A stretch of 64,000 bases of DNA, from positions 76,240 through 140,239 of the forward strand of contig KB292365.1 in assembly GCA_000328365.1 (NCBI GenBank). The letters are read 5' to 3'. The translations under genes were made by a program, and so were the position numbers. The stretch's first letter is position 1; each line of letters opens with the position of its first letter. Source of the DNA: Capitella teleta (lineage: Eukaryota > Annelida > Polychaeta > Capitellidae). This document shows positions 23,240 to 58,785 of the stretch, piece by piece. A model generated the notes under the pieces. That model was not told the origin of the DNA. It made no database searches and saw nothing but the letters and a program-made list of their open reading frames with translations.

Positions 23240-24715
23240 AAAGGGATTGATAATTGCATGATAAAGCAGCAAGAACCTTATAATATATATAGTCATTAAG
23301 AAAATACAAGAAATGTAAAAGAACCAAAATCAGAGTCGAAGACATAGAGACGATGTGAACACAAACTGAAATTTTGAATACGCGGAAAGCGGAAGTTGAT
23401 ATGCAAGGTAATATGAATATTCATTGTTGACCTCACCACTTTGTGTGTAAAAAATGTTGATTTATACAGGACATCAGTTCATTGCCAATTCCGCGCACTG
23501 CTTATCGACAATCTAAAGTTCTAAACAGTAACGCCACTGCCTGGCATATCTTCACGTGGTGAAATAAGCCAACTGCTTTGTGTGAAGCTATGTATCACCA
23601 ACGCTGTTCGAGGCATGAAAGTTCACTTATACCGAGTACCATAGCTGATAAGGGCGGTTATCGGTCATGTACAAATTGGCACAGATTGCAGGTATTAGCA
23701 CATGCACACCTTTGTTGATTGGAACTAGGCGTTTACCTGGATTATACCTCAGTGATCGAGGTGTCTCCCACAGAGTGCCCGTGGGTTACCATGAATGTGG
23801 CCCAGGACATCACTTGAATTGGATCGAGGTATGATTGATGTATGACTCAGTTGTAAAACGGATTTGCCTTTGTTTTATTTTTTGTTTTATGTGTTATTAT
23901 GCTGGTAACCTGTTAGGCAACACCTGAATATAGCATATTATGATTAATGATTTTGTAGGTTCTACATTGTATACCCTAGCACGTGTTACCCATATACCTG
24001 TTATTTAAGTTATTTATACTGCAGCTATTCTTTTGAATGAAGGGAATTTGGGTAGTATCATCAATCACCAACAATACAATCGATATATGGCTCAATGATG
24101 TTCTTTTTACGTTTCAAAGACAAAAAGTGTTGTCATTAATTATTCAATATAGATACGACTGTATGCTCAAAACAGGCATTTAAATAGTATCTTTGTGGGG
24201 TATACTCTCTTTAACTTCATATTATACATGTTCAGAGAACCTTTATATAAATCCACTTATTAAGCATGAAAAATGCGAAGCGGAATAATGCCACAAACCT
24301 CTCTCTTCTTTAGAAAAGTCAACAACATTTAACTCAATGTTTGATGCGATGTTATGTTATACTGTGAAAACACGAAACTTGCACAACATTATGTGTTCTT
24401 GCCATAAATCGTCAGCTGCGATTTCGTTCTTTCGGGAATTGCCGAATGCCTTTCATAGTGGGGCAACATCGATTCCCAGAGCGCAGCAAAAGCATATGAA
24501 TAGAAGCAGAGGTATTAAAGCAGAACAATGATAAAGTAGCAGCCAGTGTTTCCTGGTTGGTGTCGGGTTGCCGCTCAGGGATTAACATGGTGCTCTCTTG
24601 ATAGCTGTCAGCAAAAGTAAAAAGTGCTGGTGGTAAGTCTTTTAGAGGGCTTTCAGCTTAATTGTCTCTTTGTGCTTGTAATTATTATTGTTATTACGAG
24701 AATTATGTACGTATA
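23240..24715. other. Spacer, no firm gene
   Basis: This region may hold the 5' exons of the minus-strand gene at 22.6-23.2 kb, but none could be joined with confidence. Confidence 0.3.
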
Positions 24716-24719
24716 TATA

Positions 24720-26424
24720 CAGGGTGATTCAAAAGTATATTTACAAGTAATGAGGATTTTTCAAAATTCTCTAAAATCGCGAACATATATAATAATTATC
24801 ATGTATAGTTACAGTAGCCTCTTATTAATATTCATTCATGATCTTTCCCAATCAATCGCATTCAACTCACTTGATAAGCGTTGTTTATCTTATTTTATAC
24901 CGCTTAAATATAACCAATTAATTGACCATTTTTGTAGTAAGATGTCATAATTTAATTAAGGTATTCGGAATATTTTTAACGAATAAGCATTAATGAAATG
25001 TTGCGCAAAAATAATGCATCACCGCGGAAGTATTTTTGGTGAGCTTGCGAGATGCCCTTAACATATTTTAACATTATTAAATGATGTTCAATTTGATTCA
25101 ATTATCTGTATTCACTATTACTCTAAAGAAAAGAGGTGTGGGTGTTTTGTTAGTATCATAAGTTAATAAAATACACATTCTCTACATTTCCGTCTTAACA
25201 CAAACAGCTAGGACTAGCGTTGCAGCAATTATTTACAGCACATGCATGCCGAGGAGATAATTTATCATTGGAGCGAGAAGACTCTCTGTAGCTAGTATAT
25301 AACACTTTCATGTGTTTTCTTTTTCATCATGTGCTAAACTTCTAGAATTAAGATAATATGTATGTTAGTTAAATTTAAATATTTGTTTTGATTTGAAGTG
25401 GTGGATCTGGAGATGGCGCCTTGTGTACGCATGTTTTTTCGCGGCCTCTGATGCCGAACGCGCGCGCTTTGAGGCGGCGTCGTTAATGCAGAATTTCTGG
25501 ACTATTTCCTATAAAATGGCCAGGTTAAAAAGGCTAATTTATTTTATAAGAGGCTATACTGAAACTATAAATGATAATTATATACATGTATATACCATTT
25601 ATTGCGTAAATTCTTGATTTACAATAATTTTAATGGAGAAAAAAAGAAAAAAGAAAACGTCACGAAAGTGAAAGAAACCGTGAGACAAAAGGGAAAGGGG
25701 GAAAGGGAAAAAATTTCACAAATAGTCATTGTTACAACACATGTGTTTGAGAAGATCGGTGGCTTCTGTCGGGTTTATTGGCGATATCAAGCTACCTTCT
25801 CTAATTTTCATTAATTCAATAGCTGAGCTGGCACAGCAGAGACTCTTCTGATCTGTGGTCGCCTCACAAAATTCATACAACCTTTTCGTATCGAATGATT
25901 ATCGATCAGGTTGTTTAACTGATCATAATTAATATTTACAAACGACATGAGTTGCCTTAAGTTGCAAGCAACACTAGACGAGCTAAAGGGGAGCAGGCGT
26001 GTGCACAAGCTGACTATGTGGTTCGTACTTGTGGTACATCTGACATAAAAAGATTGGAAGCGGAAAAACAATGCCTTGGCTCTGGTTTCAGCACTATCAG
26101 ATGAAGAAACTTGAAACGGGTCCGATAGGGTAGGTCCAACAAGCGTCGTACACATTTACGCCAACAAACGACGAAGCCATTGATAGTCCTAGGGGAGAAA
26201 TCTCAGAAAGAGCAACCGTAATAACTTGTACAGTACGAGTTAAAGAGCAGCAGTATTGTGTCAAGATGAACGAAATTGAAGTTGAAGCATAACATATTCA
26301 CACGAACAACCAAATCTCTGTATTGGGGTACATAGCACAGTTTTAGAGAAAGGAGGATTTTGTAACAATTTACGCAAGGTTGAAAAATCCCCATTACTTA
26401 TAAATATACTTTTGAATAACCCTG
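24720..26424. mobile_element. TA-flanked DNA transposon, 1.7 kb, 45-base TIRs
   Basis: CAGGGTGATTCAAAAGTATA at 24,720 and following is matched by the reverse complement of 26,380-26,424 (CAGGGTTATTCAAAAGTATA), with about four differences over 45 bases. TA dinucleotides flank both ends, as expected for a mariner/Tc1-like TA duplication, although local TA runs make this weak. The interior has no transposase-like frame, so this is a decayed or non-autonomous copy. The start CAGGGTG is common to several TA-targeting families, so the family stays open. Confidence 0.7.
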
Positions 26425-26429
26425 TATAT

Positions 26430-27732
26430 ATCTCTACGTATAAAAATATCTGTGTATATGCGTATACCTGTTCGTACACAACCTTTAAGCGAAGTGTCTC
26501 GATTTTTTTTTATTCGGAAAACCAATAAATAAAAAAAAAAATAAAAAAAATAAAAAAAGCAATAGCAACAACAGTACATGTACTGGTATATTATACTAGG
26601 ATTGCACCCACAAGCTTCCAATAATTGGTTTTCCAAGCACTGTATACGAATAGACATAATTGGGTCACTTAATTGCCGTTGTTTCGGATCGAGCACAAGA
26701 TAAGCTGAGAATGCGTTTGCTGCATTTAATAGAAAGCATCTTGAAGTACCTATTATTAGCTGCGGTATTAATGACGAGTGGAACACTGACTCTCAGCAGC
26801 CCTAAACACGCATTATAATTATGTGTGAAGTTTTTCATAATTTTATTTGTTTGAACTCTTATCAATATTTTAATAATTTAATAATTTTAATACACAATAC
26901 CCATCACTGACGACAAAACACTTTTATTTTGATACATAATATGTAACACCTGTTGGTTCCTCAATGTTTATGATCTAAAGCGGAACTTGGATCTGGCGGT
27001 TATGCCCGAGTTTCCCTTGACACAATTAAGAAACATGTGCCCATAATATTTGATGATCAAAGGATAAAATATAATGATTATTATTATAATAGCAATGATA
27101 TCCTGTAGTCACTTTATAATTTTGATACATCTATAATTATGCTATAATAGTGCTCAGGAATTATTTGTTACATAATTATGTTATGAAAGCTGTATCTGCG
27201 TATAATAATTATTGTAAACTGTTGGATTTTCGCAATTCATTTACTTGTATTTACAACATTATTATGGGAATAAATAGTATATTCGAACACGGATAATTAT
27301 TGTGTGGCCCAAATCTAGAGCAAGCCTTCAGACATTGCAATTTTGTTTGGAATATGCGCATCAATTTTAGCAGAATAATCACCCGATTTCTCCCTTGATA
27401 AACCAGTATACAATAGTCGCTCCAGTTCATGTTCCAGACACACACCCTCATGGCGCATTGAATCATTGGTGCAAATAGGCGTCCCAATCAACTGCCAATG
27501 TCTCGCTTCGACGATGGGGGCATGCATGATGCACAACGCTGATGTCATTATAAACATTGCATGCACATTGGGCGCTTTGTTGTCCTGTGTTGATGAGCGA
27601 CTGTTTGCTTGCAGCCATAAAAAAGTCTCATTTGTCTGGAGCTGCGCTGACAGTATGATTTTAATGAATTAGCAACGAAGAAGCAAATGATACTCAGTTT
27701 GTTCTCTTTGCAGGCATGCGGGAAGCAATGCA
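26430..27732. other. AT-rich spacer before the glycosyltransferase
   Basis: No domain-bearing frame is visible. A possible acceptor, CTCTTTGCAG at about 27,704-27,713, just upstream of the glycosyltransferase start suggests a spliced 5' leader. Confidence 0.4.
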
Positions 27733-29142
27733 ATGCCTGCCGCAGTCATGAGAGTTGCTCGCAAGGCATGCTTCAGGGGAGTGAGTGTCGTGTTTTGTTA
27801 CGTGCTGGCTGTGGTGATTGTCGAGCATATGTTTCTATTTGGACGAGTGCAATACCTAATTCAGGAGAGTGACCAGGATAATGTCATTCAGAATGTGAAG
27901 CTGGCTGTGCATAATGAAACCAGGATGGTGACAAAGAAGGTCGACACAAATGCAACGCAAATCACGTCTCCCTCTCTCTCACAAAACAACTCAGAGGAGA
28001 TAACTCAACACAAGGAAAATGCCACTATTGTAAAAACAGGGGCTAAGCAAGCATTTGTGCAAGCTAAATTCTTCGATGGTGTGCTCAGGGAAGGGTTAGC
28101 TCCAGCGGATCGCGAGCGAACACTCCGTGAGGCCAAACTGGAGCGATCCTTCTTCCGGTTAAAACCGAGCAAAGTGAATCCCTATATTTATGATTATGTT
28201 GTTAAACCTAAGGATTTGTGTGATGAAAAGACACACATGCTGGTGCTAATCCACTCCTTCCATCCGTATGCCGATAGAAGGAGAGCCATTCGGAGTACTT
28301 GGGGTTCAATAGCATACGGCGGACAATGGCCGCGGCGCAAAATCAACGAATCAGTCAAACTGGCTTTCGTTCTGGGTCGACATAAGGACCCTGGGTTGGA
28401 TGATATGTGTGCGGAAGAGAATGAGGTCAATAATGACATCATCCAGGGGTCATTCATGGATTCCTACAACAACATGACCCTGAAGTCGCTGCTTGGACTT
28501 CGTTTCTTCATCCAACATTGTCCGCAAGCTAAGTTCTTGCTGAAGTCAGATGATGACATGATTGTGAATATTCCGCATTTGTTAAACGTGCTTCGTAGCA
28601 CGCCAATGCAGAGGTCCGTCATGGGTCCTTTGAACCAAGGAGCCAAAGTGTATCGTTCTGGAAAGTGGAAACTAAGCCAGGAGCAGTATCCGTTCAAGTA
28701 CTTCCCGCCATACGAGTCGGGAGCCGCTTACGTCATTGATAATTCTTTAGTGACCGAACTGTTCGAAGCAGCCGAGTACGTACCTCATATATTCATTGAT
28801 GATGTGTACATAACCGGCATCCTTGGTAAAATCCTCAACATCACACACGTCGTACAATCAGGATTTGCCTACTGGCTGGACAAAGCCCCAACCTCTTGCG
28901 ATATTAACGAAGACATCAAAATAGCTGGGACAAAAATGAAGCCGGCTATAATGCTGAAACTATGGAAAGACCTTCAGGATGACGTCAGGAATTGCCCAAT
29001 CCAGGTGAGAAATTTTTCTTGTTCATGCCTCTAAAATCACTCTATCGCTCTTCAGACTCCTAAGAAGAAGGTGGCTGTCAGGAAACCCACCAGGATCGCC
29101 CAGGCTAAGCCAACAAGGCTGAAACCAAAAAGAAAAAGATGA
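27733..29142 (+). CDS. Beta-1,3-galactosyltransferase-like (GT31)
   Basis: Golgi type II membrane glycosyltransferase of family GT31, expected to transfer a sugar (Gal or GlcNAc) in beta-1,3 linkage to a glycan acceptor. A short cytoplasmic tail is followed by a signal anchor (VSVVFCYVLAVVIVEHMFLF), a stem with N-glycosylation sequons, and the catalytic domain: RRRAIRSTWG near residue 181, FVLGR, the metal-binding SDDD at 272-275, SGAAYVID and IDDVYITGI near 355. Exon 1 (27,733-29,004, 424 codons) joins exon 2 (29,056-29,142) through a 51-base GT-AG intron in phase 0, giving 452 residues that end in a Lys/Arg-rich tail (RLKPKRKR). If the intron is retained, translation stops after nine other residues. 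The exact sugar specificity cannot be read. Confidence 0.93.
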
Positions 29143-29687
29143 ATCAAGCATTGCATTTAGGATATTTGTTATACGCAGTCTTCGCTGGACTTAAAAAAAG
29201 CTATGACTTCACAATTCTTACAGTAGAGGTACTGAACAGTACGACTTTGTTGTACCTATTAGATTTATTTATGTTTCATTTTTTTTCTTTTCCGTTTGTG
29301 AAGGGTCTTGTATAAGCATAATTATTTCTACCAGGATTTCGTTATCATCATTCAAAAGAATGCTCCATTTGTTGTTTATGTTGAATGATGTAACTGTGAC
29401 TCTACATGTAGCCATCGCATGCTGGAAATGCATTTCAAATATTCATGGTCTTTTATTCTTTTCCTTGACGATATTTTGAAAGATACTTACGTCCACAGTA
29501 TTGATTAATTAATTGATTGGTTAATTAAACAAGTAAAAATATGAAAAAGAACACATTCTTTTCCACAGTGTCTTTTGTATACGTTTTTAATGAATTTGAT
29601 GAAACAGAAGAGGTATACACAAGAGCTGAAAAGAAGGCTTGGATAGTTATGTACAAGCACGTTTTTTGTATGATAAAAAAGGTACAG

Positions 29688-29719
<32 letters not shown>

Positions 29720-30875
29720 CAATTAAATCACACATGGTATGCGCCTGATATACCCTGGACTATACAGTTTACTATGTACATATATTACTGTACATTATAA
29801 ACAAATTAACAACACTAATTAATTACAATCTACTGATTATCAGAGAATATTAATTAAATAGCACGTTTTTCTGTTAATATTATTGCAATAATACTTAATA
29901 TACTATTATACAATTCAGTATTTTCCAAGTCTAATTAATGCATTAATGCTTTTACAATAAATTTTTGAAAGATATTAATTTAATTTACACAATAAAACAA
30001 TTCAAGTACAGGAGATTCATCTCAACAACATACCAATATCCTTGCATATCATAATGAATCATTAATGATACACCTCATGTGAATTTATTTTCCCACAATC
30101 GACAGCAGCCTATATAAATGACATAAAGACGAACATACTTAAGTATTGCGACCTTAATAATTATCAAAAACGCCCAGCTAACATATAATGCACTAACGAA
30201 TGCAAAATTTAATTTCCATCTTCAGTATATTAGTCGAAGCAGCAGCAGCATCTCTGCTAATATAAAATGTACAACACTATCTCGTGATTAGAGAAATGCA
30301 AAACAATACAATAATTGCAATGCGAAAGCTCCAATGTATTTGATTCGAGAGGAAAGCATTGGATGTGAAAGGCCAGCTCACTTTGAGCATTCTTTTAATG
30401 TGTCAAGATACAAAAACCACATTGTACATTCTAATTATACAGAGTTCGGCCCTCTATACAGAAATAAGTGCATTTGCTCTTGCAATTCAAAGGCACGCAG
30501 TTGCTGAATGAATCGGAGCACATAAAACGACCTTATGACTTCACCTGACCGCATTATTAATGGAATGAAAAAGACGATGGAGGCGACCTTAAGCCTATGA
30601 ACAATCATGCAGTACATCATGAATAATTCACGGCCATTAGCCAATAAGATTAACTTTCAAGTTCGAAAGCACCAATGAACAGAACATAATGCTTCCTTCC
30701 AAGTCCGGAATGCACCATAATCACTAAGAAACCATATAATTAATCAATAGCACCAATTAATGAACAAAACAGAAGTCCAGAACAGGAAAAACACATCGTC
30801 TATCACAACAATGTGAAGAATCCATATAATTATGTAGTATACTATACTAAATAAATCCGCCATTTTGAATGAGTG
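29143..30875. other. Convergent intergenic region
   Basis: Lies between the 3' ends of the glycosyltransferase (+) and the large scaffold gene (-). It is very AT-rich, with a 26-base A run at 29,694-29,719 and AATAAA words near 29,957 and 29,991. No gene is visible on either strand. Confidence 0.5.
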
Positions 30876-53564
<22,689 letters not shown>

Positions 53565-56500
53565 GGAACAACCGCCACAATAAACCTATCCACGAATTCC
53601 CGGCGCTCTTCTGGGTGCGCGCCTTGCATTGAACATGGCGGGGACTCTTGCGTCTGGCACCCTTGTGGGCAAAATCGATTCCTTCCTTGGCGCTCTTCCC
53701 TCTGCTTCTGCCATGCGCTGCCACCGAGCTGTGTTGCTGCCGCTGCCTGCATCGGTCAAGGCTCCCTCAATCGAATGCGCTGGCATCGATCCCGTGGTCG
53801 TGTCAACATTGCTGGTGCACACTCCGCACTCAATTGCAACGCAATCCGGGATGACCCGATTGGCACAAATCGTGAAAGTTGTTATGGATAAGCGCGTTCA
53901 TGCTAACTAGCATTGAGTTGTTGTTATAGAGTGAATTACACGCAATCAAACAATGTTCGTTTCATAAAGTGGGTGTTTTGGCACTTTTTGGGGGCAACAC
54001 ATAATGGTGCATGCCACGTTATTAATTTACATACGTTTGTCACAGTGTAGCATTGACTCGTGTACAGAAGACGAATTTTCGGTTGCCATTGTTCAGAATC
54101 CCTTCAGGAGGAGGCCTGGAATCGGAATTCACATGCACAGAAAGAAATATTTGCATCACAATTGTTTAGGCGCTCTTCCGGTCATGTGTAATAATTCACT
54201 CGTGCGTCCACATCTGTCATAATAGATCTGATTGGTTTATTAACTCAATAGAAATACTGAAAGAGACTTTGACCAGAAATGAATCATCGGAAAAAATTCT
54301 CATTCACTGTTTACTGGCTTATTTGCCATGCATTATCCAGCGTCATGCAATGAAACTGATGTTGTGCAGTTGAATTACTTGTTGTTCTAATGAGGATTTT
54401 CACTAATTCATTGCATAACTTGCCTTGTATAACAAGGTCAGTTTTCCTGTTAACAACCTCGCCATTCTTTACCTTATTCTCTATTCTATTAATCTCCTTA
54501 GATCCCATTTCCCCACGGGCTGACGTTATTCCTCTCAGACACGTCTTCTGGGTGGAGTGAGTCTTTTGTGTATCTAGTAAATGATGGATGTTCTGCCTTC
54601 TGCGGGTCCTTGTACAAGTGGTCCGAATCATTTTCCCACAAAGGAGTCATTCATCATTTACGCACATTTTGATCTTTTTCTTTTCTTCCTTTCCTTGTTG
54701 CAACATGCAATCTATGTTTCATAGACATCGGGCCACGGTTATATAATGTCACACCTGAAGCAGACTGGCTCCAATATCCCGTGGTTATTGGGAACATTAA
54801 ATGGGAATTCCTTTTGCTACGATCAAACATCAGTGTAAGAAACGTGCATGGAAACCATTCTGTGAATAACGGAAATTGGTTGTTGCGGATTTTGAACCCG
54901 TTTAATTCCGTGATATCTGCGGACAAGTAAATAAGTCATGACGTCATGACGTCAATTCTCTCCCTGCGTTACGAATCAATTATGAAGGGTATATGCGTAG
55001 CAAATTCCACTCTGGAGAAACTTACGTCCTTCTTTAAGTTGTTTATCTACACACACGTGCAAAAGAGAATAGCGTTAAGTCATACTATTTCCAGCCCATA
55101 ATTAATGCTTGCTTTTTTATTCTTCTCAATGTGCAGATTCAGCGAAGAAAAGTAATTCATTTTTATGTTGACATGAAACATTTCGGAACATCATTTGACC
55201 GATGAATTCGAGAAAAGTGGCGGATTTGTTCTTTCGAGATGGACAATGTCTCATCTGCGATAATAATAGTGTTTCCATCTCGATTTTGATTGAATTGTTA
55301 TCATCATAAACTTATCTGTTTTGACTCGCACTGTGTACACAGATTGCTTCGATTTTCTGCGTCAGGTCGTTGCATTAATGTAATATCGAACACGATTAGC
55401 AGGTTTTGTGTGTCTCGAGATGATAATCTGATGTCTGTGGATCAAACATGGCTGCTCACTTTCGCCTGTGGTATTCGTGACCTAGTTAACAATGTCATGA
55501 TGTAAAAGTTCTATGTTTGTTAAAGTGTGTGTTGGAAAACTTTAAAACCAATTATACATGATGCACTTTATGCACAATCTCTTCAGAAAACTTCCGTCTG
55601 ATATCACCATCGGGAACGTGAGCTGTTTACCCCATAATGGCCAAAGGAGGTCGTGTATCGACCCCCGCCCCCTCTACATGTTGCTTGGGTTGGACACGAA
55701 GGGGTTGAGGGGCGTGTGGATGCATTGGTTCCACACAATGAGCACTCTGATTGATGGCCGACCGAGTTCAAATTCCCAGAAGCTTCGTCGTTCGGTCGTC
55801 TCTCATGGCTTCAATACGGTGTACAGCGTACACTGTGCACTTGATCTGCGCTACAATTAGTATGATTTACATTCACGTTTATATATGCTGCCATTGCTCT
55901 GTGATTTCATGTCCAAACATCGCTGCATGATCATCGTCTCTTGGGGTTCGGGGTATCAAGACATTCATCAGCGATTAAACGCCCGATTGGATCTGGAATC
56001 GGCCATAACTGACCACATTGGTCCCATGCCGTTTTAATGTATTGGCCGTTGTCATTGGCAGAGGACCCACGTGACAGTGCACACGAGACCGAATGTCTGC
56101 CTTGTGGTGGCAATGGTTCGGTTATGTATATAATATATATAATTATAGGGCGGTTCGAATTAATCCATTCATTCTTGTGATAATAACCATCTATAAAGTG
56201 CAGTGTCACAGTACACCAGCAAATATTGAGTTGCCTTATTTGAAAAAGTCAAACCAAAATGACAAGTGTTTCAAGGTTTTGAGAGCTTGAGGGTCCCATA
56301 GCCAGGGAAATATGTGAACCACATAAAAACCAAGCCATTTACGGTATACAAGTGATTTTTTTATTTTTTTTTTTTATTGATTGATTGATTGATTGATTGA
56401 TTTTTTATAAGATGCTAAAATATATGTATAATTTGCGTTCAATAGACATTCGGGAAACAAAGCTAACGGGAATACAACGTATACATTAATGTGACTAGAC

Positions 56501-58785
56501 CATACAATAATATATAATGATATACAATGTACATGCATGGCTGTGTACATTGTCTGTACCTAATGACGGCACCTTATCGCCAGCCAAAGAGGACCTTGTC
56601 CAGCAACTGTAAAAGGTCATTTGATGCCAAAGGGCAGACCACAATCCTTGGAACCTTTTGGACAGTGTTCGACCAGCAGTTGATTGCAGCCCTTGCCTGG
56701 CTCCAGGGAACAGATGATTACATGTCATTTGTAGCCTCAGAATCTTTGAATGGCACTATTCAAGATGCGTATACTTACCAAAAGCAGAGATGTACCATCT
56801 GATTTATTGAGCAACGTAATACTCATGGCATAAGTCAATGCTAAACCATGAGAAATCATTCTCTGAGTCTAGGTGTAGAGGATGAATCCAAGTATGTATT
56901 CTGGCAGTGACGTAGCTCCGTGAGATATCAAGCCATCCTTTTGTACCCGATATGCTGAGATGCGGATCGCTTTGACCGGCTCCCTTGGCGCACAATTCAC
57001 TACGGCATACAGAATTGCAGTCTGCATATGACATTTATAGAGTAGTGCTTAGCCGCTTTCATGATGATTTTCACGTATTGAAAAGGCCCCGAAAACTGTT
57101 TTTCTTCTTCTCAATTCTCCACACTTGTTTAGTTATTATAATACCCATTGACTTGATACATTGCTTACAAGCAGCACGTTCAGAATAGATTAATGCCAAC
57201 GTTATAATGTTTAGTCATCAGTGTGAGTTCAACAGTATTTTACCTGTACCAGAATGTGCCAGATGTTCACTTTAAAGCTCCAATTATAGAGCTATGTCTT
57301 CCAGCATTAAACGGACTCTTATATGCTGGTTGGCCTTGCTTATATCTCGCAGAATAGCCCCGCCATAACGTAACGTTTGCTGCTCTCCAAGGGATGATAA
57401 AGGGATTCATTTCCCTTCGGCGAACATCCAATCCGTAAGGCTATGCTCAGCCCCTATTATTATCTCTCTGCTGTCGGATATTCTTTCTAATGCATCGGAC
57501 TATGATTCAATGACTGAGTCTCCTGATGAAGTATTCATAACGTGGTTTAGAGTTCGTGTGCGTTACTAGGTTCAGCATAATGACAGTGGATACGTTATGA
57601 TAAAGAGCACGTTATGATGTGCACAACAATCTCGCAAAATCTCATGCACGTGTGCCACAGCGTTCTAACCGAGGAGTCAAGGGAACTGCTTCTGACTTCT
57701 GACTTATCAATTGATAAGAATGTTGGAGCTGATTGAGCAATTCAAGTCATTATTCACTGATAATGATATCTACAGCATTTACACGATGCATCAATTTTTA
57801 GTATAATTTTAACCATAGCAGTATATCAAAAGTAACGAAAAGTTGGGCTACCATAATGCAAGCAATAATAATATATAAAATTATCGTATGTCGGGACATG
57901 TACGTAAGAATTCTCTATATATATATATATATTTTTTTTTTCATTTGATTGATTCGCCATTATATACTCGTATAAATGCTACAGGTAGTATGTATACATT
58001 GCATAGGCGTAAAAAATTAACGGAGTAAACTTATGTCAATATGTGTAGGTGAACTCTTAAAAAAATGAGTATCAATTTCGTGAAGCCATAACCCATTGGT
58101 CGTTGTCAATCCATGTATCACAATTCTTTATTACGCGATTGCGTCATCAATTCCAAGGTCTGTTGTCAAATAATACGATTCAGATAGTGAGCTATTATTT
58201 TATTCTATCAATTCACTACGAAGCATGAGTATCGTCGATTACTGCATATAGGGGCCGAGTATCACAGCTCTACATATTCACACATGTACCCCAGGTTGTG
58301 TGGGTAGAGCTGAGTATCTTCACCGTTCAACCCCTCACCTGGCCCAAATGATACAAGAGTGTTCTCAAGTACTGCTTGCGAATCTAATTAATGACTATAA
58401 ATATGCATAAAACTGTCCCAGGCGATAAGGACTCATTCACACACTGTAAACACTCTGTCGCATTACGGAGAACCAACTGTCCTGTATTGAGTATTGCTCA
58501 ATTGCAATCTCGATGTATACGAATCAAAAGTCGAGGACCTTATCGCCGCAAATGTTTTCGTAGTCAAGTACCCGTGCTAACGAATCACACCTGCGCATGA
58601 GTACAAGGCCAATACCTGTGTACGCGTCCTCTCATTGGCTGAGCCACCCGACCAATAGGGAGCCACCCTGAGTAGCAAAACCCCTGGCATCAATGCACAC
58701 GGCATCCATTGCTTAATGTAAGAGAACAACTCCTTAGATTGGGTTCAGCACGAACTTGTGATGGTCATGTGACCAGGAATGCATA
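53565..58785. other. Intergenic region, no gene seen
   Basis: Lies between the start of the scaffold gene (-) and the WIF-domain gene (+), so both promoters should be here. Bases 53,565-53,870 are relatively GC-rich and probably contain the scaffold leader. Several frames of up to about 100 codons exist, but none has motifs or a splice chain. Confidence 0.45.
56376..56402. repeat. (TTGA)n microsatellite
   Basis: Six TTGA units between T runs. Confidence 0.9.
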
